64,000 bases of DNA from Bradyrhizobium neotropicale. GTDB lineage: Bacteria; Pseudomonadota; Alphaproteobacteria; Rhizobiales; Xanthobacteraceae. The notes under the pieces were generated by a model. That model was given only the letters and a program-made list of their open reading frames with translations, did no database searches and had not been told where the DNA came from. Position numbers and translations under genes: made by a program. Numbering within the stretch: the first letter of the stretch is position 1; each line of letters starts with the position of its first letter. The DNA lies in the NCBI RefSeq assembly GCF_001641695.1, contig NZ_LSEF01000036.1, positions 1-64,000 on the forward strand, read 5' to 3'. Positions 1-7,339 of this stretch are shown here, one piece after another.

Positions 1-232
1 TGTCGATGTCGCTCACGGGCTCGCGCTTCTCTTCGGAATCGGCACCAGGGCCCTTCCATCATGGGATTCGAGGACGAAGTAGAACAATCTTTTGCGCGGC
101 CTTGTCGTTAGTTTGAACGACAGGTTCAAGCGGACATGCGAACTCACCTCATCCATCGTCCCGCGAGGGACATCTTTCCACTGCTGGGTGGATCTCGAGT
201 TTCCTCCTATCGGCTTTGATCCTGAACGGTTT

Positions 233-1267
233 TCATGCTGCTGTCGCGGTTGGCTCCCGGGTCCACCGGAACTCGGTGCCATCGACCCATATGCGGTGCA
301 TGATGACGGCCAGCCGACGGGCCAGGGCCACGATCGCCTTCTTCATTCCGCGACGCCTGGCGATCTGCATGGCCCAGGCCTTGAGCCAGGACCATTTCTT
401 CGAATGCAACATGCTCTGCGCTGCTTCGTAGAGCATCACCCGCATCATCTCATCCCCGCAGCGCGATATCCTGCCGCTCCAATCGATCTCGCCTGATTGA
501 TATCTGGAGCTCGTCAGCCCAAACACTGCCCCGACCGACTTGGATTTTCGGAATCGGGCTGGCACATCGACGGTCGCGCGATAGGTCAGCGCCACCACCG
601 GGCCGACACCGGGGGTCGTCATCAGGCGCCGGCACACCTCGTCGTCGCGCACGATGGCCAGCAAGCGGCGGTGCAGGATGATGATCTGTTCGCGTAGCGC
701 CCGCCGCACGACGAGCAGCGGTTCCACCAGGATCGCCAAGTCGGGAATAGTCTCGACAAGCTCCTGGATGCGGGCCTCGAACCTCACCATTCCGACTATG
801 CCCACCTTGAGGCCGAAGTTACGCAAAGTCCCTCGCAGATCGTTCTCGATGGCGATGGCCTTCGACTGCAATAGCTTGCGATGGGTTAGCAGCATACGCA
901 GTTTCTGGCTGCGTAGCGTCTTCACATGCACCGGGCGATACACTCCCACCCGCATCATCTGAGCGATGCCGCGCGCGTCATTGCGGTCGGTCTTGTTGAT
1001 CTGCGCCTTCAGCACCGCCTGCATGTGCCGAGTCTCCACACAGATCACTGGTAACTCGGCTTCGGCGAGAGCGCTGAACAGCCATTGCGATAACGGCCCG
1101 GCTTCCAGTCCGATCCGCTTGAAGCGGTAGGCGGGATTCCCCAGAACCTTCAGAAGCGCTTGGGGCTCACTCGCCACCTTCACTTCCTTCAAGATCTTGC
1201 CCGTATCATCCAAAATGCAGACACTCGTCTCCTTGACCGATACGTCCAGTCCGGCAAAATGGTCCAT
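233..1267 (-). CDS. IS110-family transposase (DEDD recombinase)
   Basis: Recombinase of an IS110-type insertion sequence, 344 aa, the usual family length. The N-terminal RuvC-like domain carries a likely DEDD tetrad: D8 in GLDVS, E55 in GLEAG, and D94 and D97 in KTDRNDARG. The C-terminal transposase_20 region contains the helix-hairpin-like TTPGVGPV stretch and SSRYQSGEIDWSGRIS, whose serine is the probable second active-site residue. Families of this kind excise and insert through a circular intermediate, and some are guided by a bridge RNA encoded in a noncoding end. The frame is intact, so the enzyme may be active. The about 220 bases 5' of the gene are noncoding and highly structured. Confidence 0.93.
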   Translation of the reverse strand: MDHFAGLDVSVKETSVCILDDTGKILKEVKVASEPQALLKVLGNPAYRFKRIGLEAGPLSQWLFSALAEAELPVICVETRHMQAVLKAQINKTDRNDARGIAQMMRVGVYRPVHVKTLRSQKLRMLLTHRKLLQSKAIAIENDLRGTLRNFGLKVGIVGMVRFEARIQELVETIPDLAILVEPLLVVRRALREQIIILHRRLLAIVRDDEVCRRLMTTPGVGPVVALTYRATVDVPARFRKSKSVGAVFGLTSSRYQSGEIDWSGRISRCGDEMMRVMLYEAAQSMLHSKKWSWLKAWAMQIARRRGMKKAIVALARRLAVIMHRIWVDGTEFRWTREPTATAA

Positions 1268-1337
1268 GCTGCGCTTCTCCTGATGCTTGAGGCCGTCACC
1301 ACGGACCTCGTTTTCACCATCAGCCTGAAGCGCAGCA
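1267..1337 (-). ncRNA. Long stem-loop at the 5' end of the IS110 transposase, possible bridge RNA part
   Basis: A 71-base nested hairpin directly abuts the transposase start codon. The outer stem is a perfect 11-bp inverted repeat (1267-1277 with 1327-1337). After a 2-base/3-base internal loop comes a 6-bp stem (1280-1285 with 1318-1323). An inner stem pairs 1289-1292 with 1306-1309 and 1293-1296 with 1301-1304, with one bulged base. A further small hairpin pairs 1349-1353 with 1361-1365. IS110 members of the IS621 type encode bridge RNA in this position. The assignment as bridge RNA is inference; the hairpin could also be an element end or a translation-control structure. Confidence 0.35.
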
Positions 1338-1458
1338 CCTTAAATATTCAGCTATCCACAAGCTGGGCCGGCCGATTACCCCATCTTTGGCCTACCTCGC
1401 GGACTCAACTCGGACATCTCCCTAGGTTCGAGAAGGGGGCCAACAGCGGACATCGGGC

Positions 1459-1581
1459 CTAGCGGCCTTCGCAATCTAAATTCCTGTTCGCCGTCTCGAT
1501 GCGCTCTCGGATCGCCGAATAAATCTGGGCAGCCAACGGAGCCCTTTTGGCACAACCGAGTTGGATGGGGACGGCAACCAT
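1459..1581 (-). pseudogene. Truncated N-terminus resembling a GntR-family regulator
   Basis: A 40-codon frame with an ATG start. Residues 14-31 read APLAAQIYSAIRERIETA, which resembles the start of the winged-helix domain of GntR/MocR regulators (PLY-QIY--LRERI pattern). The resemblance stops after ETA and the frame closes ten residues later. I infer that the rest of the gene was lost or displaced, probably when the IS110 element inserted. The fragment is divergent from the oxidoreductase gene at 1799, a typical place for its regulator. The remaining stretch 1582-1798 shows no other gene. Confidence 0.35.
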
Positions 1582-1798
1582 CGCGCTGAACAAGCGCAAC
1601 GCATCAATTTGCTAACACCAGCGACCGGAACGATCCCGACCCATCAGCTTAGTGGGAGCTCCGGTCAATGCAGACAGCGCAGATCGCAGACCCGGAGACA
1701 AGAGTTCCACGCTGCCTGGCATTTTGTGGATAGCCGGCGCGTCCACGCTCCCTGCAACATGTCCACCAAAGAGACAAATGACCGAGGAGATAGTTCCC

Positions 1799-2716
1799 AT
1801 GAAGGCGATCGTTGTAACGGATCAGGCCGCGGGAACGGCCGGGATGAAGCTGGTGGACCGGCCCGAGCCGCAGGCAGCGATAAACGACGTCGTCGTTCAG
1901 GTTCATGCGTCAGGATTTGTCCCGACTGAGCTGGCGTGGCCATCGACCTGGACCGATCGCCTCGATCGTGATCGAACACCATCGATCCCCGGGCACGAGC
2001 TGGCCGGAGTGGTCACCGCTCTCGGATATGGCACGACCGGGCTGTCGGTGGGACAGCGGGTGTTCGGCCTCGCGGACTGGTATCGCGACGGCACGCTGGC
2101 CGAGTATGTGGCGATCGAGGCACGCAACCTCGCGCCGCTGCCGGGCGACGTCGACTTCACGGTGGGCGCGAGCCTGCCGATCTCGGGCCTGACCTCATGG
2201 CAAGGGCTGTTCCAGCACGGCCGCCTTCAGGCGGGGCAGAGCGTCCTCGCACACGGCGCGGCCGGCGCAGTCGGGTCGATGGTGACGCAACTCGCACGAG
2301 AGGCCGGCGCCTACGTCATAGGCACCGGACGCGCCGCCGACCGTCAGACGGTGCTCGACTTCGGTGCGAAGGAGTTCGTCGACCTCGACAACGACGCCCT
2401 GGAAGACGTCGGCGAAGTCGATCTGGTGTTCGATGTCATCGGCGGTGACATCCAGAAGCGGTCCGCAGGATTAATTCGAGCCGGAGGAACACTGGTGACC
2501 GTGGTCGGGCCGGCCGAGGCGCGGCCCTCCGACGGCCTGGCGGTCGACTTCGTCGTCGAGTCCGATCGTGCCCAACTGAGTGAGATCGTCCAGCGGGTGC
2601 GGGACGGACGACTCCGGACGCACATTGGCAACGTCTCGACCCTCGACGATGCCGTCGCCGCCTTAAATCCGGCCGAGCGACGCAAGGGGAATACGATCAT
2701 CCGCGTTCGTCTCTGA
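1799..2716 (+). CDS. NADP-dependent quinone oxidoreductase / zinc-independent alcohol dehydrogenase (MDR superfamily)
   Basis: A 305-aa medium-chain dehydrogenase/reductase. The N-terminal GroES-like half contains IPGHELAGVV, and the Rossmann half contains VLAHGAAGAVGSMVTQLA (nucleotide-binding loop) at about residues 150-170. The catalytic-zinc cysteines of true alcohol dehydrogenases are absent, which points to the quinone oxidoreductase or zeta-crystallin-like branch that reduces quinones or enals with NADPH. The ATG at 1799 is chosen because GAGGAGATAG precedes it and the homology begins there. An in-frame upstream ATG at 1652 gives only unrelated sequence. The substrate cannot be read from the sequence. 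Confidence 0.85.
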   Translation: MKAIVVTDQAAGTAGMKLVDRPEPQAAINDVVVQVHASGFVPTELAWPSTWTDRLDRDRTPSIPGHELAGVVTALGYGTTGLSVGQRVFGLADWYRDGTLAEYVAIEARNLAPLPGDVDFTVGASLPISGLTSWQGLFQHGRLQAGQSVLAHGAAGAVGSMVTQLAREAGAYVIGTGRAADRQTVLDFGAKEFVDLDNDALEDVGEVDLVFDVIGGDIQKRSAGLIRAGGTLVTVVGPAEARPSDGLAVDFVVESDRAQLSEIVQRVRDGRLRTHIGNVSTLDDAVAALNPAERRKGNTIIRVRL

Positions 2717-2759
2717 GCGACGCACGCCCATCTGATCCTGCCCTAACTCTGAGATGAAG

Positions 2760-2787
2760 AAGGGCAGAGCGTTGTCGCTCTGCCCTT
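2760..2787. terminator. Bidirectional terminator between convergent genes
   Basis: A perfect 12-bp stem (2760-2771 with 2776-2787) with a 4-base loop is followed by TT on the plus strand. It is preceded by an A/G-rich run that gives T/C on the other strand. It lies between the oxidoreductase stop and the caspase-like gene stop, so it can serve both. Confidence 0.8.
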
Positions 2788-2812
2788 TTGTCGTGTGCGC
2801 GGCCGGCCGTGA

Positions 2813-4621
2813 TCAGTGCATGAAGCTGCGGCGATTGTTGCCGCCGTTCATGCTCGGCGCCTGGTTCATCGATTGCCGGAAGTTGTTGTTCGCCGCGCCG
2901 CTGTTATTGTGGTTTGGCATCGTATTGAGCTGCGGACGGTTGTTCTGCACCTGAATCTTGTTCGCCGGGTTGTTGTTGAGCTTCACGATGCCGGTGTTGC
3001 CGTTGTTGGTGCGGATCGGCTGATTCTGCGACTGACCATTGGTCGTCTTCACGTCGATGTTCTTGACGTCGATGTTTTTCACGTCGCCGCCCTTGCCGAC
3101 ATTCGTCACCGGCAGGCTGACGATCTTGCCCGAGCCACCGTTGTTGCCGGCATTCGGCGTGTTGTTGGTCGCCGGCAGCGTCACGATCTTGCCGATCGTG
3201 CCGTTGTTGGTCGTGCCGCCAGTCGGCGCGGGCAGGGTGACGATCTTGCCCGGATTTTGCGACGGCGGGTTGTGCGTCTGGTTGCCCGCCGGCAGGGTGA
3301 CGACCTGGCCGCCATTGCCAAGCTTGGCGATGACGTTGATGTCGACCGGCTTCTGCACGACCGGCAGGTTACCGCCGTTACCCTGCTGCACGAGCGGCAG
3401 GTACTTAGGCGTGCCGAGATTGCCGAACTTCAAGGTCGGCGCGATGGTTTGCGGAGCCAGAAACTTCGTCGGCTGCATCAAGGGGATCAGCTTCGGCTGC
3501 GCCGCCAGCTTCAGCGCGACTTGCGCATAGGGGCTGTTGCCGTAGCTGTCATAGAAGGTCTGGTAGCCGAGCGGCGAGTTGGCGAGCACTGCCTTGTGCC
3601 AGGCCTGCGAGATCAGGAGATTGGAGAGCAGCCAGCGGATATGATCGCACAGGGGGTCATGCGGATACATGTGGATGAACTCCTGATAGTAGGCGGGATT
3701 GCCTTCGGACAGCACGTAGTCATAGGCCTGACGCGCCGAGCGGCTCGGCAGGTTGGACGCCATCTGCACCACAGGCGCATTCACCGGCGCGCGGTTGGCG
3801 GCAACGGCCGTGTCGCCGAAGAAATAGAAATCGGACGTCAGCGACGAGCTCTCCCACGGCGTCTGCGCGCCGTCGGTTGAGTGGTTCACCTCGAGCCGCA
3901 CGCGCTTGAACAGCTGCTCGATCGGCACGTTGGGCTGGCGCGCGGCGTTGAGGAAGGCCTGGGTGTAGGGGCTGTGGCCGCCACTGCCATCGAGCGCTTC
4001 GGCGCCCGGTGCGGTCGAATAGCCGACGATCGAGCCGTTCGGCGCATCGACGATCGCAAGGCCGCGGCCGGCATCGTTGACACTGGGGAACGGGTTGTTG
4101 CGGCAGGCATCGAGGATGACGATGCGCATGCGGCTCGGGATCGTCTCCAACGTCGACATCACGTCGACGAGGCGGACCGAGTTGCTGACGAGCTCGGTCG
4201 GGGTCGAGACCTTCGCATCAACGGGAACGAGGTAGTTCTCGCCGGCGAGCTGCACGCCATGGCCGGCGTAGTAGACCATCGCCACGGTGTTGGGGCCGCG
4301 GGCGGCGACCTTGGCCGAAAAATCCTGCACGACCTTGAGCATGTCGTTCTGGGTCAGGTCGGTCGCCGAGATCACCTCGAAGCCGGCCGAGTTCAGGAAC
4401 TGCGCCATCGATTGCGCATCATTGTCGGGGTTCGAAAGCTGCGGCGCGTTCTGGTAGTTCGAATTGCCTATTACCAGCGCCACCCGCTGCTCCGGGCCTT
4501 GCAGCGCGGTGGGAGCGGCCGACTCGACCGGGGCAACCTGCGCGGAAACCGGGCCGCAGGCGAAGCCGAACAGGCTTCCCAGCAGGCCCGCATACATCAG
4601 GAAGGACTTCAGGCGGAACAT
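2813..4621 (-). CDS. Secreted caspase-like (peptidase C14) protein with repeat-containing Asn-rich tail
   Basis: A 602-aa exported protein. Residues 1-27 form a signal peptide ending VSA. Residues about 46-270 are a caspase p20-type domain with the catalytic pair visible: H121 in YYAGHG and C173 in LDACRNNPF. The middle (about 280-400) carries no motif I recognise. The C-terminal 200 residues are low complexity and rich in Asn, Gly and Pro. They hold four copies of a motif like GKIVTLPA and a short DVKNI repeat. The start at 4621 has GAGGGAG upstream; a longer frame to 4942 overlaps the neighbour and lacks a signal peptide. Caspase-fold proteins of bacteria cleave after Arg/Lys; the substrate here is unknown. 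It lies downstream of a Na/Pi transporter on the same strand, 143 bases away. Confidence 0.85.
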   Translation of the reverse strand: MFRLKSFLMYAGLLGSLFGFACGPVSAQVAPVESAAPTALQGPEQRVALVIGNSNYQNAPQLSNPDNDAQSMAQFLNSAGFEVISATDLTQNDMLKVVQDFSAKVAARGPNTVAMVYYAGHGVQLAGENYLVPVDAKVSTPTELVSNSVRLVDVMSTLETIPSRMRIVILDACRNNPFPSVNDAGRGLAIVDAPNGSIVGYSTAPGAEALDGSGGHSPYTQAFLNAARQPNVPIEQLFKRVRLEVNHSTDGAQTPWESSSLTSDFYFFGDTAVAANRAPVNAPVVQMASNLPSRSARQAYDYVLSEGNPAYYQEFIHMYPHDPLCDHIRWLLSNLLISQAWHKAVLANSPLGYQTFYDSYGNSPYAQVALKLAAQPKLIPLMQPTKFLAPQTIAPTLKFGNLGTPKYLPLVQQGNGGNLPVVQKPVDINVIAKLGNGGQVVTLPAGNQTHNPPSQNPGKIVTLPAPTGGTTNNGTIGKIVTLPATNNTPNAGNNGGSGKIVSLPVTNVGKGGDVKNIDVKNIDVKTTNGQSQNQPIRTNNGNTGIVKLNNNPANKIQVQNNRPQLNTMPNHNNSGAANNNFRQSMNQAPSMNGGNNRRSFMH

Positions 4622-4764
4622 GGCGTGCTCCCTCGGGGCTAATCTCGATGCGAGATTGGTTGCGGGGAGGCTAGACCGCGTTCGAGTCTTGCGTACGCGA
4701 TGCCGATCACCATGATCCGGTGCGTGATCTGAATCACGCTGGAACCGGCTATGCTGAAATCGAT

Positions 4765-6441
4765 CTAGCCGCGACCGACGAGATGAATCGCCGAGCGCCA
4801 GGCGTGCTGCGACAGGGCCTTGAGGTTTCGAACCGTCTCGACGCGAAGCAGGGCGGCGTCGGCGGTGAGGGTCCCATTGGACACCGCGCTGAGCGTCGCG
4901 CTGCGGTGCCTGCGCAGCACTTCGTCGAGTTCCGTCGTACAACGCTCGAGCTCGGCGATGGCCTCGTCAGGCGGGTTCGCGCGGGGGCCGGCCATGACGT
5001 CGGCATGTGACGCTGGCGGCGATCCCGCGACGCGGGGCGGTGCCGCCACACCACGCGCAATCGCGGCTGCGCTTCGCATCACTTCTGCGCATAGCTCTTT
5101 GGCGCGGATGTCCTCCGGTCCATCTGCCACTGTAGCGAAATTGATTCCTCCATTCGCGAGGTCCGTCAGTCGAGACGCGTGGTCGAGCGCGTGCAGTGTG
5201 CTCGTGAGCGAGCGTTGCTCGTCGTCGATGTCGGGCGGTCCGGCCGCGTCCGACAGGAATAGTTGCGCCTGACGCACGGCGTCGGCCGCCTCCTGCACGG
5301 ACACGGTGTCCTTCCCCACGCGTATGGGTCCGGTGTGGCCGGCCAGTCGCGCCTCGACCGAACCGCACACCGTCACGAGCACGCGTGCGATCGTTCGCCG
5401 CACCGCTTCCACCGCCACGGCAGGCGTAGCGAGTGCCAACGGTTCGAGGCACCGCGTGAGCGGTGAGCCACGCTCGGGCAGGATGCGCTCCACCAGTCGC
5501 GTGAACCAGTTGATCAGCGGCAGCAGGACCGCCACGCCGACAACATTGAACGCCGTGTGATAACCGGCGAGCAGCGTGACGCCGTCGATCGTGCTCGAGG
5601 CACGCAGCAGCAGAGGCGTGACAAAGGGAAAGGCGACCAGCGCGACCAGTGCCGCGGTCAGCTTGAAAAGCACATAGGCGATGGCCAGCCGCTTGGCGGT
5701 GGTGCTCGCGCCGATCGCCGCCAGGGCCGAACTCGTAGCCGTGCCGATGTTCTGGCCGATGATCAGCGCACAGGACTGGTCCAGTCCGATCGCACCGGCG
5801 AAATAAGCGGACAAGGTCACCGCGATGGCGGCCGTTGACGATTGCATCAGCGCGGTCATGACCAGTCCGATCACGACCAGCGCCAGCACGCCGAGCAGGC
5901 CCGACCACCATGGGGTCCCGGGGCTACCGAGAACGGCAGGCAGGTCCGCCGGGTGCAGTCGTTCCGCGAGGCCACCCATGCCCTGCTGCAGAGTCGTCAG
6001 CCCAAACAGCACAAGTCCGAATCCGGCAAGCGCCGCACCGACGCCGGAAATGCGTCCCTTGCCCAGAAGCTTGGTCAACGCACCGACGAAGATCATCGGC
6101 AGCGCCGCGGCCGTGAGCGATACGCGGACGCCGATCAGCGCGACCAGCCAGCCCGTGCCCGTGGTGCCGATGTTCGCGCCGAAGACGAGGCCCAACCCCT
6201 GCTGGAACGTCAAGAGGCCGGCGCTGACCAGACCGATCGTCGTCATGGTCGTTGCGCTCGAGGACTGCACCAGCAGCGTGACAAGGGCGCCCCAAATGGA
6301 GCCAAGCAGCGGCGTCGACGCCGCCTTGTTGAGCACCGCGCGCAGCGCGGAGCCGGCCAGCGTCTTCAGGCCTTCCGTCATCACGGTCATGCCCAGGAGG
6401 AACAGACCTACGCCGCCGAGTGTCGAGATCGCCGTAGACAT
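4765..6441 (-). CDS. Na+/phosphate cotransporter family protein (NptA/YjbB type)
   Basis: A 558-aa inner-membrane protein. The first about 330 residues contain two Na/Pi cotransporter repeats with the QSS signatures VTLLVQSSSATTMT and TALMQSSTAAIAVT, which line the ion and phosphate site in the SLC34 fold. The C-terminal about 200 residues are helical and hydrophilic like a PhoU domain, the usual YjbB arrangement, thought to couple export or uptake to phosphate status. The ATG at 6441 follows an AGGAG motif. No Pho box was identified upstream. The gene precedes the caspase-like gene on the same strand but is probably a separate unit. Confidence 0.9.
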   Translation of the reverse strand: MSTAISTLGGVGLFLLGMTVMTEGLKTLAGSALRAVLNKAASTPLLGSIWGALVTLLVQSSSATTMTTIGLVSAGLLTFQQGLGLVFGANIGTTGTGWLVALIGVRVSLTAAALPMIFVGALTKLLGKGRISGVGAALAGFGLVLFGLTTLQQGMGGLAERLHPADLPAVLGSPGTPWWSGLLGVLALVVIGLVMTALMQSSTAAIAVTLSAYFAGAIGLDQSCALIIGQNIGTATSSALAAIGASTTAKRLAIAYVLFKLTAALVALVAFPFVTPLLLRASSTIDGVTLLAGYHTAFNVVGVAVLLPLINWFTRLVERILPERGSPLTRCLEPLALATPAVAVEAVRRTIARVLVTVCGSVEARLAGHTGPIRVGKDTVSVQEAADAVRQAQLFLSDAAGPPDIDDEQRSLTSTLHALDHASRLTDLANGGINFATVADGPEDIRAKELCAEVMRSAAAIARGVAAPPRVAGSPPASHADVMAGPRANPPDEAIAELERCTTELDEVLRRHRSATLSAVSNGTLTADAALLRVETVRNLKALSQHAWRSAIHLVGRG

Positions 6442-6642
6442 ATGCGCTCCTGAGGAGGCCGATTGGGCGAGCCTTCACACTGTAGCGCAGTTGCCGGGCG
6501 AGCGCAGCCATCAGGCTGTGGCGCGTATGGTCGCGCGCGAATGGATCAGTGGCTGGAGGTGACGCGACTGAGTCGGGCTTCGGCGTCGTGCAGTTTCGTG
6601 GCGGCAGGGGTTACGGACGCTTCCTGATCTGCAAGGGCGTGA

Positions 6643-6852
6643 TCACCGCCAGGCGCTTTCATTCTTTTGCTCATAGTCCTTGAAGGCCTTTTCCAGGCCG
6701 CCAAGCACCTCGGCGGAGGTCTCGAACATCGCCTTGAGCTGCGGCTCGTCGACCTTCTTGATGTCTTCGCGGAGGTGGTTCCGGATCTCGTGGAGGGCCT
6801 TTTGCATCTTCTGCGTATGGTGCCGGGGATCGCGATCTGCCGCACTTGCCAT
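6643..6852 (-). CDS. Small conserved helical protein of unknown function (69 aa)
   Basis: A 69-residue acidic/basic amphipathic protein without signal peptide or membrane segment, predicted mostly helical (MQKALHEIRNHLREDIKK, then a second helix ending in EQKNESAWR). The start at 6852 is chosen over longer frames because GAGGAG lies at ideal spacing just upstream and because the charged helical pattern begins there. It is divergent from the PadR gene with a 117-base shared control region. I recognise no family; the two-helix pattern could bind a partner or nucleoid. Confidence is in its being a gene, not in its role. Confidence 0.6.
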   Translation of the reverse strand: MASAADRDPRHHTQKMQKALHEIRNHLREDIKKVDEPQLKAMFETSAEVLGGLEKAFKDYEQKNESAWR

Positions 6853-6969
6853 GGCCAGTCTCCTCGCCGCTAATATCGTCTCGAGGAAGCCCAAGCCGGC
6901 TCCGACGAGGCTGCGCGTTAACGGCCGGCGGCTTGCGTCGTTCCAATTACGGATTTCGATAAAGGGCGC

Positions 6970-7272
6970 ATGAAGTTCAAGGATCTGCTCAACGGGTTCA
7001 TCAGGCTGCACATTCTGCACCATGCGGCGGAACACGAGATCTACGGCCAGTGGATGATCGAAGAGCTGGCGCGGCACGGCTACAGGCTCAGTCCCGGTAC
7101 GCTCTATCCGCTGCTCCACGGCATGGAACGGAAGGGCTATTTGCGCTCCCGCAAGGAGCATCCCGGCCGGACGGCACGGACGCTCTACCGCGCGACGCCG
7201 CTCGGCAGGAAGGGGCTTGCGCTTGCGAAGTTGCGCGTGCTCGAATTCACGGGCGAGGCCATGAAGGATTAG
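6970..7272 (+). CDS. PadR-family transcriptional regulator
   Basis: A 100-aa winged-helix repressor of the small PadR type. The family pattern is clear: a recognition helix region in YGQWMIEELARHGYRLSPGTLYPLLHGMERKGYL, then the wing (RTARTLYRATPLGRKGL), with a short C-terminal helix. PadR proteins dimerise and release DNA on binding phenolics or other toxic ligands. The gene is 67 bases upstream of the chromate-type transporter, and a palindrome with TTTATCG/CGATAAA arms sits in that gap. A CGATAAA half-site at 6957-6963 overlaps its own leader, which suggests autoregulation. Chromate or another stress ligand is a guess. Confidence 0.9.
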   Translation: MKFKDLLNGFIRLHILHHAAEHEIYGQWMIEELARHGYRLSPGTLYPLLHGMERKGYLRSRKEHPGRTARTLYRATPLGRKGLALAKLRVLEFTGEAMKD

Positions 7273-7296
7273 GACTGGCCGAAAGGGCCGATTTCC

Positions 7297-7315
7297 TTTA
7301 TCGAAAGCCGATAAA
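7297..7315. promoter_or_regulatory. Palindromic operator candidate for the PadR regulator
   Basis: A perfect inverted repeat with 7-base arms TTTATCG and CGATAAA and a 5-base centre. It lies 25 bases upstream of the chrA start and just after the padR stop. The right half-site recurs at 6957-6963, immediately before padR. Paired sites in front of regulator and target fit PadR-type repression. Confidence 0.55.
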
Positions 7316-7339
7316 CGCGGCAGTCGGGATCAAGCGGCC

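Larger units (their letters stand above)
233..1487 (-). mobile_element. IS110-family insertion element, boundaries approximate
   Basis: The element comprises the transposase and the noncoding DNA on its 5' side. IS110 elements usually lack obvious terminal inverted repeats, so the ends cannot be read directly. The right boundary is inferred at about 1485-1490, where a GntR-like reading frame loses its family resemblance. The left boundary lies somewhere below 233 and may be outside the window. In positions 1-232 I recognise no gene. Confidence 0.4.

Noticed and set aside
1..232. Short frames (89 and 134 codons) at the left edge
   Set aside because: No family resemblance or ribosome site; they overlap the transposase gene end and are probably noncoding element sequence.
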